This document shows, one piece after another, positions 39,965 to 49,764 of a stretch of DNA of 64,000 nt; within the stretch, counting starts at the first letter, position 1, and each line of letters starts with the position of its first letter. The notes under the pieces were generated by a model. The model did no database searches, was not told the origin of the DNA, and worked only from the letters and a program-made list of their open reading frames with translations. The DNA is from an archaeon. Lineage in GTDB: Archaea > Nanobdellota > Nanobdellia > Woesearchaeales > GW2011-AR9. Made by a program: the position numbers and the translations under genes. Where the stretch lies: positions 17,929-81,928 of the forward strand of contig JAHFQW010000001.1 in the NCBI GenBank assembly GCA_023259115.1, written 5' to 3'.

Positions 39965-40102
39965 ACTTCTTTATTACTCTGGCAATCATCATTATTTCTA
40001 ATGTCAATAATCCTCTTTATGAATGGGGGAGATTTTAAGTTTTGGTTTTCTCCCATTTAAGTTGAATACTACTGTTTCTTCGACGAAAGGTTTAAAAAGT
40101 AA
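39965..40102. other. Strand-composition switch point / candidate replication origin region
   Basis: + strand C>G and A>T to the left, G>C and T>A to the right regardless of gene strand; contains GGGAGA-16nt-TCTCCC hairpin (40027-40054). Confidence 0.5.
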
Positions 40103-41683
40103 ATGCTTGAGATTGTAGATATGACAGAGAAGACCACCCCTAGTGAAATTCCTACTAATATCTCTCATAATGCTCCTACTTCTTCTTCAGATGAGTTTGT
40201 GCAACGACCACAACGAGTAGGGCCGCCTGATGAGATTAAGCGTATTTCAGAGTGTGTGTGGGAGTTGCCCACTTCTTATAAATCAAGTATGAGGGTGCCC
40301 GCGAGAATTTATGCGACAGAGGGTATTATTAATGCGATGGATGCGGGTGTGTTTGATCAAGTGACAAATGTGGCGTCTTTGCCAGGCATTGTGAAGTATG
40401 CGTATTGTATGCCTGATGGGCACTGGGGATATGGTTTTCCTATTGGGGGAGTGGCGGCGTTTGATCCGGCAGTAGGAGGAGTTATTTCGCCAGGTGGTAT
40501 TGGGTTTGATGTGAATTGCGGCATGCGTCTTATTACAACGAATTTAATGATTGATGAAGTGAAGCCAAAGATTAAGCAATTGGTTGATGAGTTGTATAAA
40601 GCGGTGCCTGCGGGTGTTGGCTGCAAGGGATTTGTGAAGATTTCAAAAGAAGAATTTACCAATGTGATGGTTGAGGGGGCGCAGTGGTGTGTGAAGAACG
40701 GGTATGCCTGGCCGGAAGATATTGATCATATTGAGGATCGAGGGCGAATTACGTTTGCCAATCCGTTGAAGGTATCTGATAGGGCGGTTAAGCGAGGGTT
40801 TGATCAGTTGGGAACACTTGGTTCAGGAAATCATTATTTAGAGATTCAGGAAGTCAAAGAGGGGATGATTTTTGATCCTGATGTTGCTCGGGCGATGGGG
40901 ATTACCAAAGTTGGGCAGGTTGTGGTGATGGTGCATTGTGGTTCGCGGGGATTTGGTCACCAGATTGCGACAGATCATTTGAAGGTGTTTTTGGATGTGA
41001 TGCCTAAGTATGGTATTGCAGTGTTGGATAAAGAGTTGGCGTGTGCGCCTTTTAATTCTCCGGAAGGGCAGGATTATTATGGTGCAATGGCCTGTGCGGC
41101 AAATATGGCGTTTGCAAATAGGCAAGTGATTACACAGCGGATTCGAGATGTGTTTGCGCATGTGTTTGGTCGGAGTGCGAGAGAGATGGAGATGAATTTG
41201 GTGTATGATGTGGCGCATAATATTGCGAAAGTTGAGAAGTATAAGATTGATGGGGTTGAGAAAGAGTTAGTGGTGCATCGCAAGGGTTCGACACGGGCGT
41301 TTGGTCCGTCACGTACAGCGGATTTGCCTGCGGTGTTTGCGGCAAAAGGCATTGGGCAACCAGTCATCTTAGGGGGCTCGATGGAAACAGGTTCGTATCT
41401 TTTAGTTGGGGTGGATGGGAGTGAGGAGACGTTTTGTTCCACAGCGCATGGGGCCGGGAGAACGATGAGTCGGGCACAAGCGAAGCGAGAAGTGCATGGG
41501 CGTGAGTTGCAGAAAGATATGGAAAAGCGAGGGATTTATGTTCATGCGGTTACGATGGATGGATTGGCTGAGGAAGCGGGAAGAGCGTATAAAGATGTGG
41601 ATGATGTGGTTATGGCGCTGGAGAGAGCAGGGATTACGAAGCGAGTTGTGGCGTTGAAACCAATTGGGAATGTGAAAGGGTAG
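40103..41683 (+). CDS. rtcB: tRNA-splicing RNA ligase RtcB
   Basis: MPDGHWGYGFPIGGVAAFDP, GGIGFDVNCGMRL, LGSGNHYLEIQ, HCGSRGFGHQ, GSMETGSYLLVG. Confidence 0.95.
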   Translation: MLEIVDMTEKTTPSEIPTNISHNAPTSSSDEFVQRPQRVGPPDEIKRISECVWELPTSYKSSMRVPARIYATEGIINAMDAGVFDQVTNVASLPGIVKYAYCMPDGHWGYGFPIGGVAAFDPAVGGVISPGGIGFDVNCGMRLITTNLMIDEVKPKIKQLVDELYKAVPAGVGCKGFVKISKEEFTNVMVEGAQWCVKNGYAWPEDIDHIEDRGRITFANPLKVSDRAVKRGFDQLGTLGSGNHYLEIQEVKEGMIFDPDVARAMGITKVGQVVVMVHCGSRGFGHQIATDHLKVFLDVMPKYGIAVLDKELACAPFNSPEGQDYYGAMACAANMAFANRQVITQRIRDVFAHVFGRSAREMEMNLVYDVAHNIAKVEKYKIDGVEKELVVHRKGSTRAFGPSRTADLPAVFAAKGIGQPVILGGSMETGSYLLVGVDGSEETFCSTAHGAGRTMSRAQAKREVHGRELQKDMEKRGIYVHAVTMDGLAEEAGRAYKDVDDVVMALERAGITKRVVALKPIGNVKG

Positions 41684-41845
41684 ATAAGATAGGTGTTTTT
41701 AATTTCTGTACTTGAGTTGGAGAATCTGTTTGGTGCAGTCGTTAGATTTAAATAGGTGATGGTTCTACTTTGGGGTTAGTTATGTTATTAGGGGATATTG
41801 TTTTAAGATTGTTATTTAATAATTGATTATAAAAAAGGTGGGATA

Positions 41846-42553
41846 ATGAAATATAAATTTATGATGTTGAGTGTGTTGATATTGTTCTTGTTAGTTGGTT
41901 GTGCAGAGCAGAAAGCGGTAAGTTCAAGTGATGCTGGGGTGGCGGCAGAGAAGAGTTCGGTGGTAGTTGCAAAAGATGTTTCTACTAATCAGAATGTGCA
42001 AGGAGCTGGTGTGAGTAATACGGCGAGTACAAAGCCTCAAGAAGCTTCTGCTGCGGTTGGTGTAAAAACAGAGGAGGTGAATTCCAAGAGTAGTACGGCG
42101 AGTGGTGTTTGCAAAGTGGGTTGGAAGTGTATTAGTTCAACTTCTCGGGCATATCAGCATGAGGATTGCAGCTGGTCAGATAAAGCGAAGTGTACGTTGA
42201 GTTGTGTTCCTGATACGGGGCAGTGTAAGGCGGCGCAAAAATGTACGTCAGGATTTAAATGTCGCACAGAGGAGATTCGAGGCTACCAAGATGAAGGATG
42301 CGGCTGGACAAAGGAGACGACGTGTGATTTAGGATGTGCTAATGGGGATTGCAAAGTGCAGGTTGTGCAAACTGCTTTTGGGAGTTCTACGGTTTCTGCA
42401 GATGATCCTTATGCGGTTCAAAATAAGACGTCTGGTTGTGGGGCAGGGTATAAATGTGTCAGCAGTGAATATAAAGCATATCAGATGTCTGATTGTTTTG
42501 TGCAGGCGAAAACGTTTTGCGCAAATGGCTGTGTGGCAGGGCAATGCTCATAG
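41846..42553 (+). CDS. Secreted lipoprotein with three Cys-rich repeats
   Basis: Lipobox LLVGC; three repeats of CxxGxKCxSxxxxAYQxxDCxxxxxxxCxxxCxxGxC type. Confidence 0.75.
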   Translation: MKYKFMMLSVLILFLLVGCAEQKAVSSSDAGVAAEKSSVVVAKDVSTNQNVQGAGVSNTASTKPQEASAAVGVKTEEVNSKSSTASGVCKVGWKCISSTSRAYQHEDCSWSDKAKCTLSCVPDTGQCKAAQKCTSGFKCRTEEIRGYQDEGCGWTKETTCDLGCANGDCKVQVVQTAFGSSTVSADDPYAVQNKTSGCGAGYKCVSSEYKAYQMSDCFVQAKTFCANGCVAGQCS

Positions 42554-42743
42554 AAAGGTTTTAATAGTTGTTTTTATTATACCTTTTAGATATGTATTAA
42601 TATATTATTGGGTCTATAATATTGGTATTGTGGGGTTTGAATAATAGAATAATAGATTGAATATAGGGTTATTCAAAGTCTTTTATTAATATTCATTTGA
42701 TACAGTTGGTTATGGGGATAAAATGAGTGATGAGGTATATACA

Positions 42744-43736
42744 ATGAAAAAAATAATTTCGATGGTGTTGATGTTTAGTCTGCTTTTGCTGAGTGCTTTT
42801 GCGCTGCAGGAAAATGCGGTTTCTCTGAGTACGCACGTGAGTGATATTAAAGCGCAAGTGGTAGGTAAAGAATTAGCAGGTGCACCTGGGAGTTTATTTG
42901 GTAATGAACGAATTAATGTGCATGTGGCGCTGGATAGTGGCAAAGAGCATGTTGTAGGTGTTGTGACAAAAAATAAGAAAGTGGAGTTGATTGATGAGAA
43001 AGAGTTAGATAATCCTACGTTGAATGTGTATACCTCTGAGAGTGTAATTCGAACGATAGTTGTATCGCATGATCAGTTGGGAGCGTTACAGCAAGCATTA
43101 CAAGATAAAACAATTACCTATACTGCGGTTGGTTTCTTTAATAAGATTAAGTTTTCGTTTGTGTCATTGTTTGCAAAGTTTGGTAAAAAAGGAATTGCGA
43201 ATGAAAAGACGGTTGTGCCTGATGCGAAACCGGCAATAAAAGTGGATGAGAAAATGGATGTGGCAGAAAAAGCAAAAGTTGAGACTGTGGTTAAAGTTCA
43301 ACAGAAAGGATCAGGAGCAGCAGACACAACGGGGCAAATAAGTCCTACTGGTGCAGTTGTTACTAATTCAGCCGGTGCTCGTGTTGATACCGAAAAGCCA
43401 ACAATGACAAAGTTGAGAGAAGCAACAGAAGTAAGTGTGCCGCTACAAGAGAAGGAGAATGAGGTGGTGCATGAGATTTTGATTACCAAATCAGCATTTG
43501 ATCCTAATTCGGTAACGGTGCATGTTGGAGATATTGTGGAGTGGAAGAATGTGCGTGATGCAAAAGATCGTTTGAATAAGGCGATGGTGGTTGGTGGGCA
43601 GCAGTGTTATCATATTAAGAGTAAGATTTTGGCATCGGGTGAGATGTATCGATGGAAGGCAGATAGGCCTGAGACATGTACGATTGTGGAAGGTATCTCT
43701 GCTGTACAAATTAGTACATTAGTGGTTGAAAAATAA
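42744..43736 (+). CDS. Secreted protein with cupredoxin-like C-terminal domain
   Basis: Signal peptide MKKIISMVLMFSLLLLSAFA; ITKSAFDPNSVTVHVGDIVEWKNVRD; start trimmed from 42723. Confidence 0.6.
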   Translation: MKKIISMVLMFSLLLLSAFALQENAVSLSTHVSDIKAQVVGKELAGAPGSLFGNERINVHVALDSGKEHVVGVVTKNKKVELIDEKELDNPTLNVYTSESVIRTIVVSHDQLGALQQALQDKTITYTAVGFFNKIKFSFVSLFAKFGKKGIANEKTVVPDAKPAIKVDEKMDVAEKAKVETVVKVQQKGSGAADTTGQISPTGAVVTNSAGARVDTEKPTMTKLREATEVSVPLQEKENEVVHEILITKSAFDPNSVTVHVGDIVEWKNVRDAKDRLNKAMVVGGQQCYHIKSKILASGEMYRWKADRPETCTIVEGISAVQISTLVVEK

Positions 43737-43829
43737 ACAACTTTAAAGTTATTTTTTTTATTTTAATTTAGTTTGTGAATGAGTGTTTGATTAGTTTAAA
43801 CGTGTGGTTGGTATAAGAGGTGTGGATGT

Positions 43830-44843
43830 TTGAATATTGCGTTTTTTGATATTGAGGCGTGGGAGAAGAAAGTACTGGTGACAGAGTTTTCTAGAGATAA
43901 GTTACTTTTTTTTTCTAGTGGCGTTACAAGTGCGGTTGCGGCAAAACAATGTTCGCAGGTTGAGGTGTTATCTGCGTTTGTGCATACGCCGCTTTCTGCT
44001 AAAATATTAGCACATTTTCCTAAACTGAAAATGATTGCAAGCCGAGGAACGGGATTTGATCATATTGATTTGGCCTATTGCCAGAAAAGAGAGATTATGG
44101 TTTGTAATGTGCCTACGTATGGTGAGAATACGGTGGCGGAGCATGCGTTTGCGTTGATATTGTCGTTGAGTCATAGGATAGTTGAGTCGGTGGAGCGAAC
44201 ACGAGCAGGGAGTTTTGTGTATTCGGGTTTACGTGGGTTTGATTTGAAAGGAAAGACAATAGGGGTTGTTGGCGGGGGGAATATTGGGCAGCATGTTGTG
44301 CAAATTGCTCGAGGATTTGGGATGGATGTGCTGGTGTTTGATTTGAAACAAGATAAACTGTTGGCTCGTAAGTTGGGATTTAGATATGCCGGAATGGAGG
44401 AGTTGCTGCGGGATGCGGATATTGTAACATTACATGTGCCGTATAATAAATACACTCATCATTTGATGGATCGCAAGAAGTTTGGATTGATGAAACGAGG
44501 AGCGTATTTGATTAATACGTCACGAGGAGCGATTGTTGAGACAGATGCGTTAGTTCATGCGTTGAAATCTCATCGCTTGGCGGGAGCTGGATTGGATGTG
44601 CTTGAAGAAGAGGATGAATTGAATCGGGATTTAAGTTTAGCGGGTAAGAGGGGAGTGAGGGTTGAGGAGTTAAAAGTGTTACTTGAGGATCATGCGTTAC
44701 TTGAGATGCCAAATGTGTTGATTACGCCGCATAATGCGTTTAATACGCAGGAAGCGCTTATGCGGATTTTGAATGTGACAATTGAGAATATTCATGCGTT
44801 TGAGAGGGGGAAGAGAGTGAATGTGGTTGAGGTAAAAAAATGA
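43830..44843 (+). CDS. D-isomer-specific 2-hydroxyacid dehydrogenase
   Basis: GKTIGVVGGGNIGQHVVQIARGFGMDVLVFD, LMKRGAYLINTSRGAIVETDAL, ITPHNAF. Confidence 0.9.
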   Translation: MNIAFFDIEAWEKKVLVTEFSRDKLLFFSSGVTSAVAAKQCSQVEVLSAFVHTPLSAKILAHFPKLKMIASRGTGFDHIDLAYCQKREIMVCNVPTYGENTVAEHAFALILSLSHRIVESVERTRAGSFVYSGLRGFDLKGKTIGVVGGGNIGQHVVQIARGFGMDVLVFDLKQDKLLARKLGFRYAGMEELLRDADIVTLHVPYNKYTHHLMDRKKFGLMKRGAYLINTSRGAIVETDALVHALKSHRLAGAGLDVLEEEDELNRDLSLAGKRGVRVEELKVLLEDHALLEMPNVLITPHNAFNTQEALMRILNVTIENIHAFERGKRVNVVEVKK

Positions 44844-45403
44844 GAAGAATGGTAGGTGTATTTTTTTTGGTGTTGTTGTGTGTTTTGATATTTTTGTTTG
44901 GTTGTGTTAGGTCTGAAAAAGTAAGTGAGGGTGCCGATGTAGTGAGACATGTGCAACTTCCCATCCAACCGGTTATTCAGCAACCTACAAAAGTTGAGAG
45001 TGAACTACCTCCTGTGTTTGAACCGGCTCAAGAGGTTGTAGTAATTAAGAATGAAACGGCTGCTGAGAACAAGATAGTTGTTGAACGTAAAAATGTGACT
45101 GTGCTCTCTGTAAATGTTACGAGTAGTATAGTTCCATTATCGCAAGTTCCAAAAGTGAGTACAAATCATGTGCCGGTGGAAGTTGGTTGTACTGGACCTG
45201 CGGGAAATGATGTGTATGTTCGTGAAACGGTTGTTCGAACATATGATGATGGAGGTGTTGTGAATTTTACGGATCAATGCAAGGGAGCTGATTACTTGTA
45301 TTATTATCAATGTTCGATTGCAGAGAAAGCTCGTTCTGTTTCTTGCAAGTATGTGGCAGGCAAAGGGGCGGTGTGTAGAGAGGGGGCATGTGTGAAGAGT
45401 TAA
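44840..45403 (+). CDS. Small lipoprotein with C-terminal Cys-rich domain
   Basis: LIFLFGC lipobox; C-terminal CKGADYLYYYQCSIAEKARSVSCKYVAGKGAVCREGAC; 4-nt overlap with previous CDS. Confidence 0.65.
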   Translation: MRRMVGVFFLVLLCVLIFLFGCVRSEKVSEGADVVRHVQLPIQPVIQQPTKVESELPPVFEPAQEVVVIKNETAAENKIVVERKNVTVLSVNVTSSIVPLSQVPKVSTNHVPVEVGCTGPAGNDVYVRETVVRTYDDGGVVNFTDQCKGADYLYYYQCSIAEKARSVSCKYVAGKGAVCREGACVKS

Positions 45404-45457
45404 TTCTTTTTCTTTTTTTCCTCACATTTTATATACTAGTATTCTTTCTCTTTTTGT

Positions 45458-46665
45458 ATGAATGGGGGTACTAAGATTGGCAGAATTGCGGGTATTGATA
45501 TTCGTTTGCATCTGTCGTGGTGGTTTATACTGGTTCTTCTGAGCTGGAGCTTGGCGACAAGTTATTTCCCGCTGCAATTTAAAGGGTATTCTGTGGGATG
45601 GTATTGGGTGATGGGGGTTATTGCGGCGGTGTTATTGTTTGTGTCGGTGTTGTTGCATGAGCTGAGTCATTCTTTTGTGGCAAGGTGGAAGAATATTGAG
45701 GTTACGAGTATTACGTTGTTCTTTTTTGGCGGGGTTGCAGGGATTACCAAAGAGGATATGAAACCGCAAGATGAGTTTATGATGGCGATTGCGGGGCCGT
45801 TGTTTTCACTTTTCTTAGGGGGATTGTGTTATGTGATGTTTAAGTTTGTTGTCGTGGGTATTTGGCTGCCGATTTTTTCATATTTGTACCAGTTAAATAT
45901 TACGCTTGCGGTGTTTAATTTACTTCCCGCGTTTCCACTTGATGGGGGAAGAGCGTTTCGGGCAGTATTGTATGGGTATATGAAAGATTTGAGTAAAGCG
46001 ACAAAATGGGCAGCGATAGTGAGCAGAGGCTTTGCAATGCTGATGATGGTGCTGGGAGTTGTGAGTTTATTTATTGATTCGGGCAGTGGGGTGTGGTTTA
46101 TTTTACTGGGTGGGTTTTTGTATTTTTTGGCAGGTGTGAGTTATGAGCAGGTTCTAATGCGCCAGACAATGATGAAGTATTGGGTGCGAGAGGTGATGAG
46201 TGAGTTACGTGTGGTTGATCCAACTATGACTTTTTTTGATTTTTTTTCCCAGTATGGGTATATGGGGAGGAGATATTTTATGTTTGTGATGAGAAGTTTC
46301 GCGGGGTTTTGGATATGCGTTTTGTGCAACCAATGTCAATATCAATGCAGCAGGTGGTTTTGTTAAGTCAGGTGGCGATGTCACTAGATGAGTTGAGAAG
46401 TATTGGTTTAAATGATACGGCGTATGAGGCGTTGCAGATGTTATTAAGCCAGAGAGGCGATGTTCTGGTTGTGAAAGAGAGAGGTGAGGTTTTGGGGTTT
46501 GTGATTCGGCGCAGATTAATGGAGAGTGTGGAGCTAGAACTAAAGTTTGGGGTGAGTGGAATTAATGGAACTGAGGATGGTTTGAATGAGAGAGAGATAG
46601 GAAAAATGAATGGGTTGAAACAAAAGAAGAAGAATGCAAAGAAGAAAAAAGTGGTTGGTCGTTAA
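45458..46665 (+). pseudogene. Site-2 protease (M50) with C-terminal CBS-like region, split by a -1 frameshift near 46303
   Basis: ORF1 45458-46366 has HELSHSF and NLLPAFPLDGGRAF; homology-like reading continues in ORF2 from DMRFVQPMS...DTAYEALQMLLSQRGDVLVVKERGEVLGFVIRRRLME. Confidence 0.65.
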
Positions 46666-46808
46666 TTTTTCCAGTGTTTCTGTTTTTGGTGTTTTGTTTT
46701 GATATATTGCAGATAGTTGAACTCATCGTTGTCTAGGGTGTTTAGGTGGTGTTGATATTCTGGTTGGTTTTGGATGGGTTTTATTTCGCTTGGTTTTAGG
46801 GTTGTCAT
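46662..46808 (-). CDS. Small hypothetical protein (48 aa)
   Basis: MTTLKPSEIKPIQNQPEYQHHLNTLDNDEFNYLQYIKTKHQKQKHWKN; upstream TATTTATAAC on - strand. Confidence 0.4.
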   Translation of the reverse strand: MTTLKPSEIKPIQNQPEYQHHLNTLDNDEFNYLQYIKTKHQKQKHWKN

Positions 46809-46943
46809 ATTGTTTCACCTCAGGTTTTTGATGGTTTTATGGTAGAAGATGAGTTATAAATACCCTGTGAAGAGTGTTTCGATAGTTGACTTCTTGAGAG
46901 GCAATCCACAAGTTTTTTAAATAGTGTTTTTATTATATCTATT

Positions 46944-47648
46944 ATGGAGCTTGCAACTATTTGGCATTTATTGTATGGGAAAGATGTGTTTATGGATATT
47001 GTGGGAGTGATTGTTTTGACGCTTATTGGGGTTTTTGCGTTTAAATGTTATCGATTGGATGCAAAAAATAAGAAGTATATGTATTTTGCGTTAGCGTTTT
47101 TTGTTCTGGCAACAGGATTTTTCTTTAAGATTTTAACGAATTTTACGCTCTATTATACGGCGGTTAAAACACAACAGGTGGGGGTGTATATGCTAACATA
47201 TCAGGAAGTGAAGCAGTCGGATGTATTATTTGATGTAGGGCTTTTGGTGTATCGGTTGTTAACGTTACTTGGCTTGTATTGGCTGTATGTGTTGTATTAT
47301 CCCAAACAGGAGAAGTTTGCGATGTTTTTGCAGGTGTGTTTTATTTTAGCGGTGAGTTATTTTTTACGCCAGTCGTATCATATCATTTTTCACTTTATTT
47401 CGTTGTTGTTTTTGGGATTGATTACATGGCATTATTATAAAATATATTGTAAAACAAAAGATTGTTTAGGGAAATATTTGCTGATGAGTTTTGTTGTACT
47501 TGCGTTGAGTCAGTTGTTGCTGATGTTATTTGTAATTCATCCGTTCTTTTATCAAGCGGGGGAAATTGTGCAGTTGATTGGGTATGTAGGGCTTGCGGCG
47601 ACATTTTTTATGGTGCGACGATATGGGAAGAAAGCGTTCAAGAACTGA
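46944..47648 (+). CDS. Multi-pass membrane protein
   Basis: About seven hydrophobic helices; overlaps a winged-helix gene. Confidence 0.7.
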   Translation: MELATIWHLLYGKDVFMDIVGVIVLTLIGVFAFKCYRLDAKNKKYMYFALAFFVLATGFFFKILTNFTLYYTAVKTQQVGVYMLTYQEVKQSDVLFDVGLLVYRLLTLLGLYWLYVLYYPKQEKFAMFLQVCFILAVSYFLRQSYHIIFHFISLLFLGLITWHYYKIYCKTKDCLGKYLLMSFVVLALSQLLLMLFVIHPFFYQAGEIVQLIGYVGLAATFFMVRRYGKKAFKN

Positions 47649-47895
47649 TATTATTGGAGATATGCTGGATGTAATTCAGACAAAGCATGGCTCTATTAAA
47701 CAGACGCATCTGATGTATAAGTCTAATTTGTCGTATGGGCAATTGACTTCTTATCTTGAGGAGCTGGTGGATAAGCATTTTGTGGAGAAGATGGATAGAG
47801 GAAGTAATGTGTATGTAATTATTACGGATAAAGGTTCAGAGTTCTTAGAGAAGTTTCGGGAAATGAAGCAGTTCGAGAAGACGTTTGGGTTGTGA
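47623..47895 (+). CDS. Winged-helix DNA-binding protein
   Basis: GDMLDVIQTKHGSIKQTHLMYKSNLSYGQLTSYLEELVDKHFVEKMDRGSNVYVIITDKGSEFLEKF; start trimmed to MGRKRSRTD. Confidence 0.75.
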   Translation: MGRKRSRTDIIGDMLDVIQTKHGSIKQTHLMYKSNLSYGQLTSYLEELVDKHFVEKMDRGSNVYVIITDKGSEFLEKFREMKQFEKTFGL

Positions 47896-48023
47896 TGGTG
47901 GGTTTATTTTGTTATAAATTTTACACTCTTTTTATGTTTGAATTCTTTATCTCCTGTGACAAATTTTATGCCGTGAGTGAGTAGATATAACCAATGCAAT
48001 CAAAGAATGAGAGATTTTGTGAT

Positions 48024-48290
48024 TTATTTTGGAACGAGTATTTCTGCGAGATCGGCTAAACGGTTTGCTTCCGTATTGATAATGCTATACATGCGTTGAT
48101 GGTAGAGTTGTAGATTTTGAAGAGTGGTGGTAATTTCATCAAGATTGGCGCATTGTTTCTGATATTTTTTCCAATTTTCTTCTGCGCCTTTAGCTGTTGC
48201 TTCGAGATGTAGTCGTTTTGCTATTTCTTGCGATGTGGCGTAGAAGGGGCTCTCTTTCTCATTTGTTTCTGAGATAACTTTGTTGGTCAA
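48024..48290 (-). CDS. Hypothetical protein (possibly 3' part of a frameshifted gene)
   Basis: TTG-start ORF overlapping the end of 48259-48435. Confidence 0.4.
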   Translation of the reverse strand: MTNKVISETNEKESPFYATSQEIAKRLHLEATAKGAEENWKKYQKQCANLDEITTTLQNLQLYHQRMYSIINTEANRLADLAEILVPK

Positions 48291-48435
48291 TTTTATATAA
48301 ATCAGCTTGAAGTTGGGGAATTCTATCGATTCCTTCGGACCATCCTTTAAATCCTAATTCTTTTAAACGAGGTGCCCACGTATTGTAAGGGATAGTAGCT
48401 GGGGTGTATTGTGTATCTTGGTTCTGTTTTGGCAT
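48259..48435 (-). CDS. Hypothetical protein (58 aa, possibly 5' part of a frameshifted gene)
   Basis: MPKQNQDTQYTPATIPYNTWAPRLKELGFKGWSEGIDRIPQLQADLYKIDQQSYLRNK; below ORF-track cutoff. Confidence 0.45.
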   Translation of the reverse strand: MPKQNQDTQYTPATIPYNTWAPRLKELGFKGWSEGIDRIPQLQADLYKIDQQSYLRNK

Positions 48436-48508
48436 ATTGTGTTTTTTTGTGTTGGATGTTTTAAATGTTTTGGTTTATTTTTGAGGAGTGTTACTTTTTA
48501 AAATCATG

Positions 48509-49273
48509 TTATGCCATTTTTAGAATAAAGTTTTCATAGGATTTAGTTTGATTGGGATATGTAATCTGTTGATATTCTTGGGCTAATTTGGCCATGATGT
48601 AGGCGCGTTGTTGTGGTTCTTGCAGACCATGTTTGATTCTGATTTCGCCTTGTGGTTTGAGGAAGGAGATGGCTTGTTTGAGGATGTTGTAGATTATGGT
48701 GACGCGTGGGACATCTTTTTCAACCACTTCAAGAAAAAAGGTGAGATCAGGGGGGTTTAGGTTACCTCCAAGAATTTCTTTTTGAGTTTGTTCAAGGTAA
48801 TTAAAGAAACGAAAAGTTATGTCCTGCTGTTTTCTAGAGGGATCATGCTTGAGTAAAGCTACGCCTAATGATTCAGGGAAGAGGATGTAATCAAATTTTT
48901 TTTTGAGATTGGGCCAAGGAGAGGTGAGGTCAAAGAGATGATGTCGGAATCCGGCTTGGAATATTTTTTGGTCAAGATAGAGATCTGAGGTGTGGATGTT
49001 TTTTTTTGGTATGTCGAAGCCTTTGTTGAGAAGACGTTCAAGATGGCCTTCTCCGCAGCCTACACTGAGCAGGGCTGCATTTTGGGTGAGATTTTGGATG
49101 AGATCGGGGGTGATGATTTCAGCTTTGAAATACCACATGGCGGAGAAGTATGAATAGTTCTTTTTTTCGATGTAGTAGATATCTGTATGCTGTTCTTCTT
49201 TGGGGAATACTTCTATTATCTTTTGTTGTGCGATTGATATTAATTCTGTTTGGTTTAAAGAGAGGTAGTTCAT
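48509..49273 (-). CDS. SAM-dependent methyltransferase-like protein
   Basis: NAALLSVGCGEGHLERLLNKGFD...FDYILFPESLG. Confidence 0.7.
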   Translation of the reverse strand: MNYLSLNQTELISIAQQKIIEVFPKEEQHTDIYYIEKKNYSYFSAMWYFKAEIITPDLIQNLTQNAALLSVGCGEGHLERLLNKGFDIPKKNIHTSDLYLDQKIFQAGFRHHLFDLTSPWPNLKKKFDYILFPESLGVALLKHDPSRKQQDITFRFFNYLEQTQKEILGGNLNPPDLTFFLEVVEKDVPRVTIIYNILKQAISFLKPQGEIRIKHGLQEPQQRAYIMAKLAQEYQQITYPNQTKSYENFILKMA

Positions 49274-49374
49274 TTTTTAATTTTTAATTGTAATTCTTGA
49301 ATGAAATTTTTATCATTAAATGTTGTCATAATCTTATTGTTGTGGTGAGGGTTTTCATTTCTTTTGGAATTGTG

Positions 49375-49749
49375 TCATTTCTGTTCCCCTAATTCTTTTA
49401 ATCTATCAAATAATTTCTCTGCTCCTCTTTGGTTTTGTCTTTCAAAGATATGGTAGACTTCGATGTTTTTTTCAGTTAATGTGGGGGTATAGGTTTCTTT
49501 AGTTAAGTCTGTGGTAAAGTAGATGATGGGGATGGCTGTATGTTTACGAATGGCTCTTGCTAATCCTGCATCGGTTTCACTTTGTCCATGGATGAGCAAT
49601 GCGTCTAGGGTGTGTTGGGGAATATACGATGGTTCAAAATTATCTGCGTTGAAGTATTCTTTTTCTAGAGATGATTTTGCTTCTGTAATTATACCTAATA
49701 CTTTTGCTATTGGACTTTCTAGATTTTGGGTGATGATGCCGATTTTCAT
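49375..49749 (-). CDS. Small alpha/beta, receiver-like protein
   Basis: MKIGIITQNL...LDALLIHGQSETDAGLARAIRKHTAIPIIYFTTDL. Confidence 0.5.
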   Translation of the reverse strand: MKIGIITQNLESPIAKVLGIITEAKSSLEKEYFNADNFEPSYIPQHTLDALLIHGQSETDAGLARAIRKHTAIPIIYFTTDLTKETYTPTLTEKNIEVYHIFERQNQRGAEKLFDRLKELGEQK

Positions 49750-49764
49750 GGTTTATTTTCTCTC

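Noticed and set aside
46301-46310. Programmed -1 ribosomal frameshift in the M50 protease gene
   Set aside because: GCG GGG TTT TGG is not a canonical X XXY YYZ slippery site in the zero frame; an indel is simpler.
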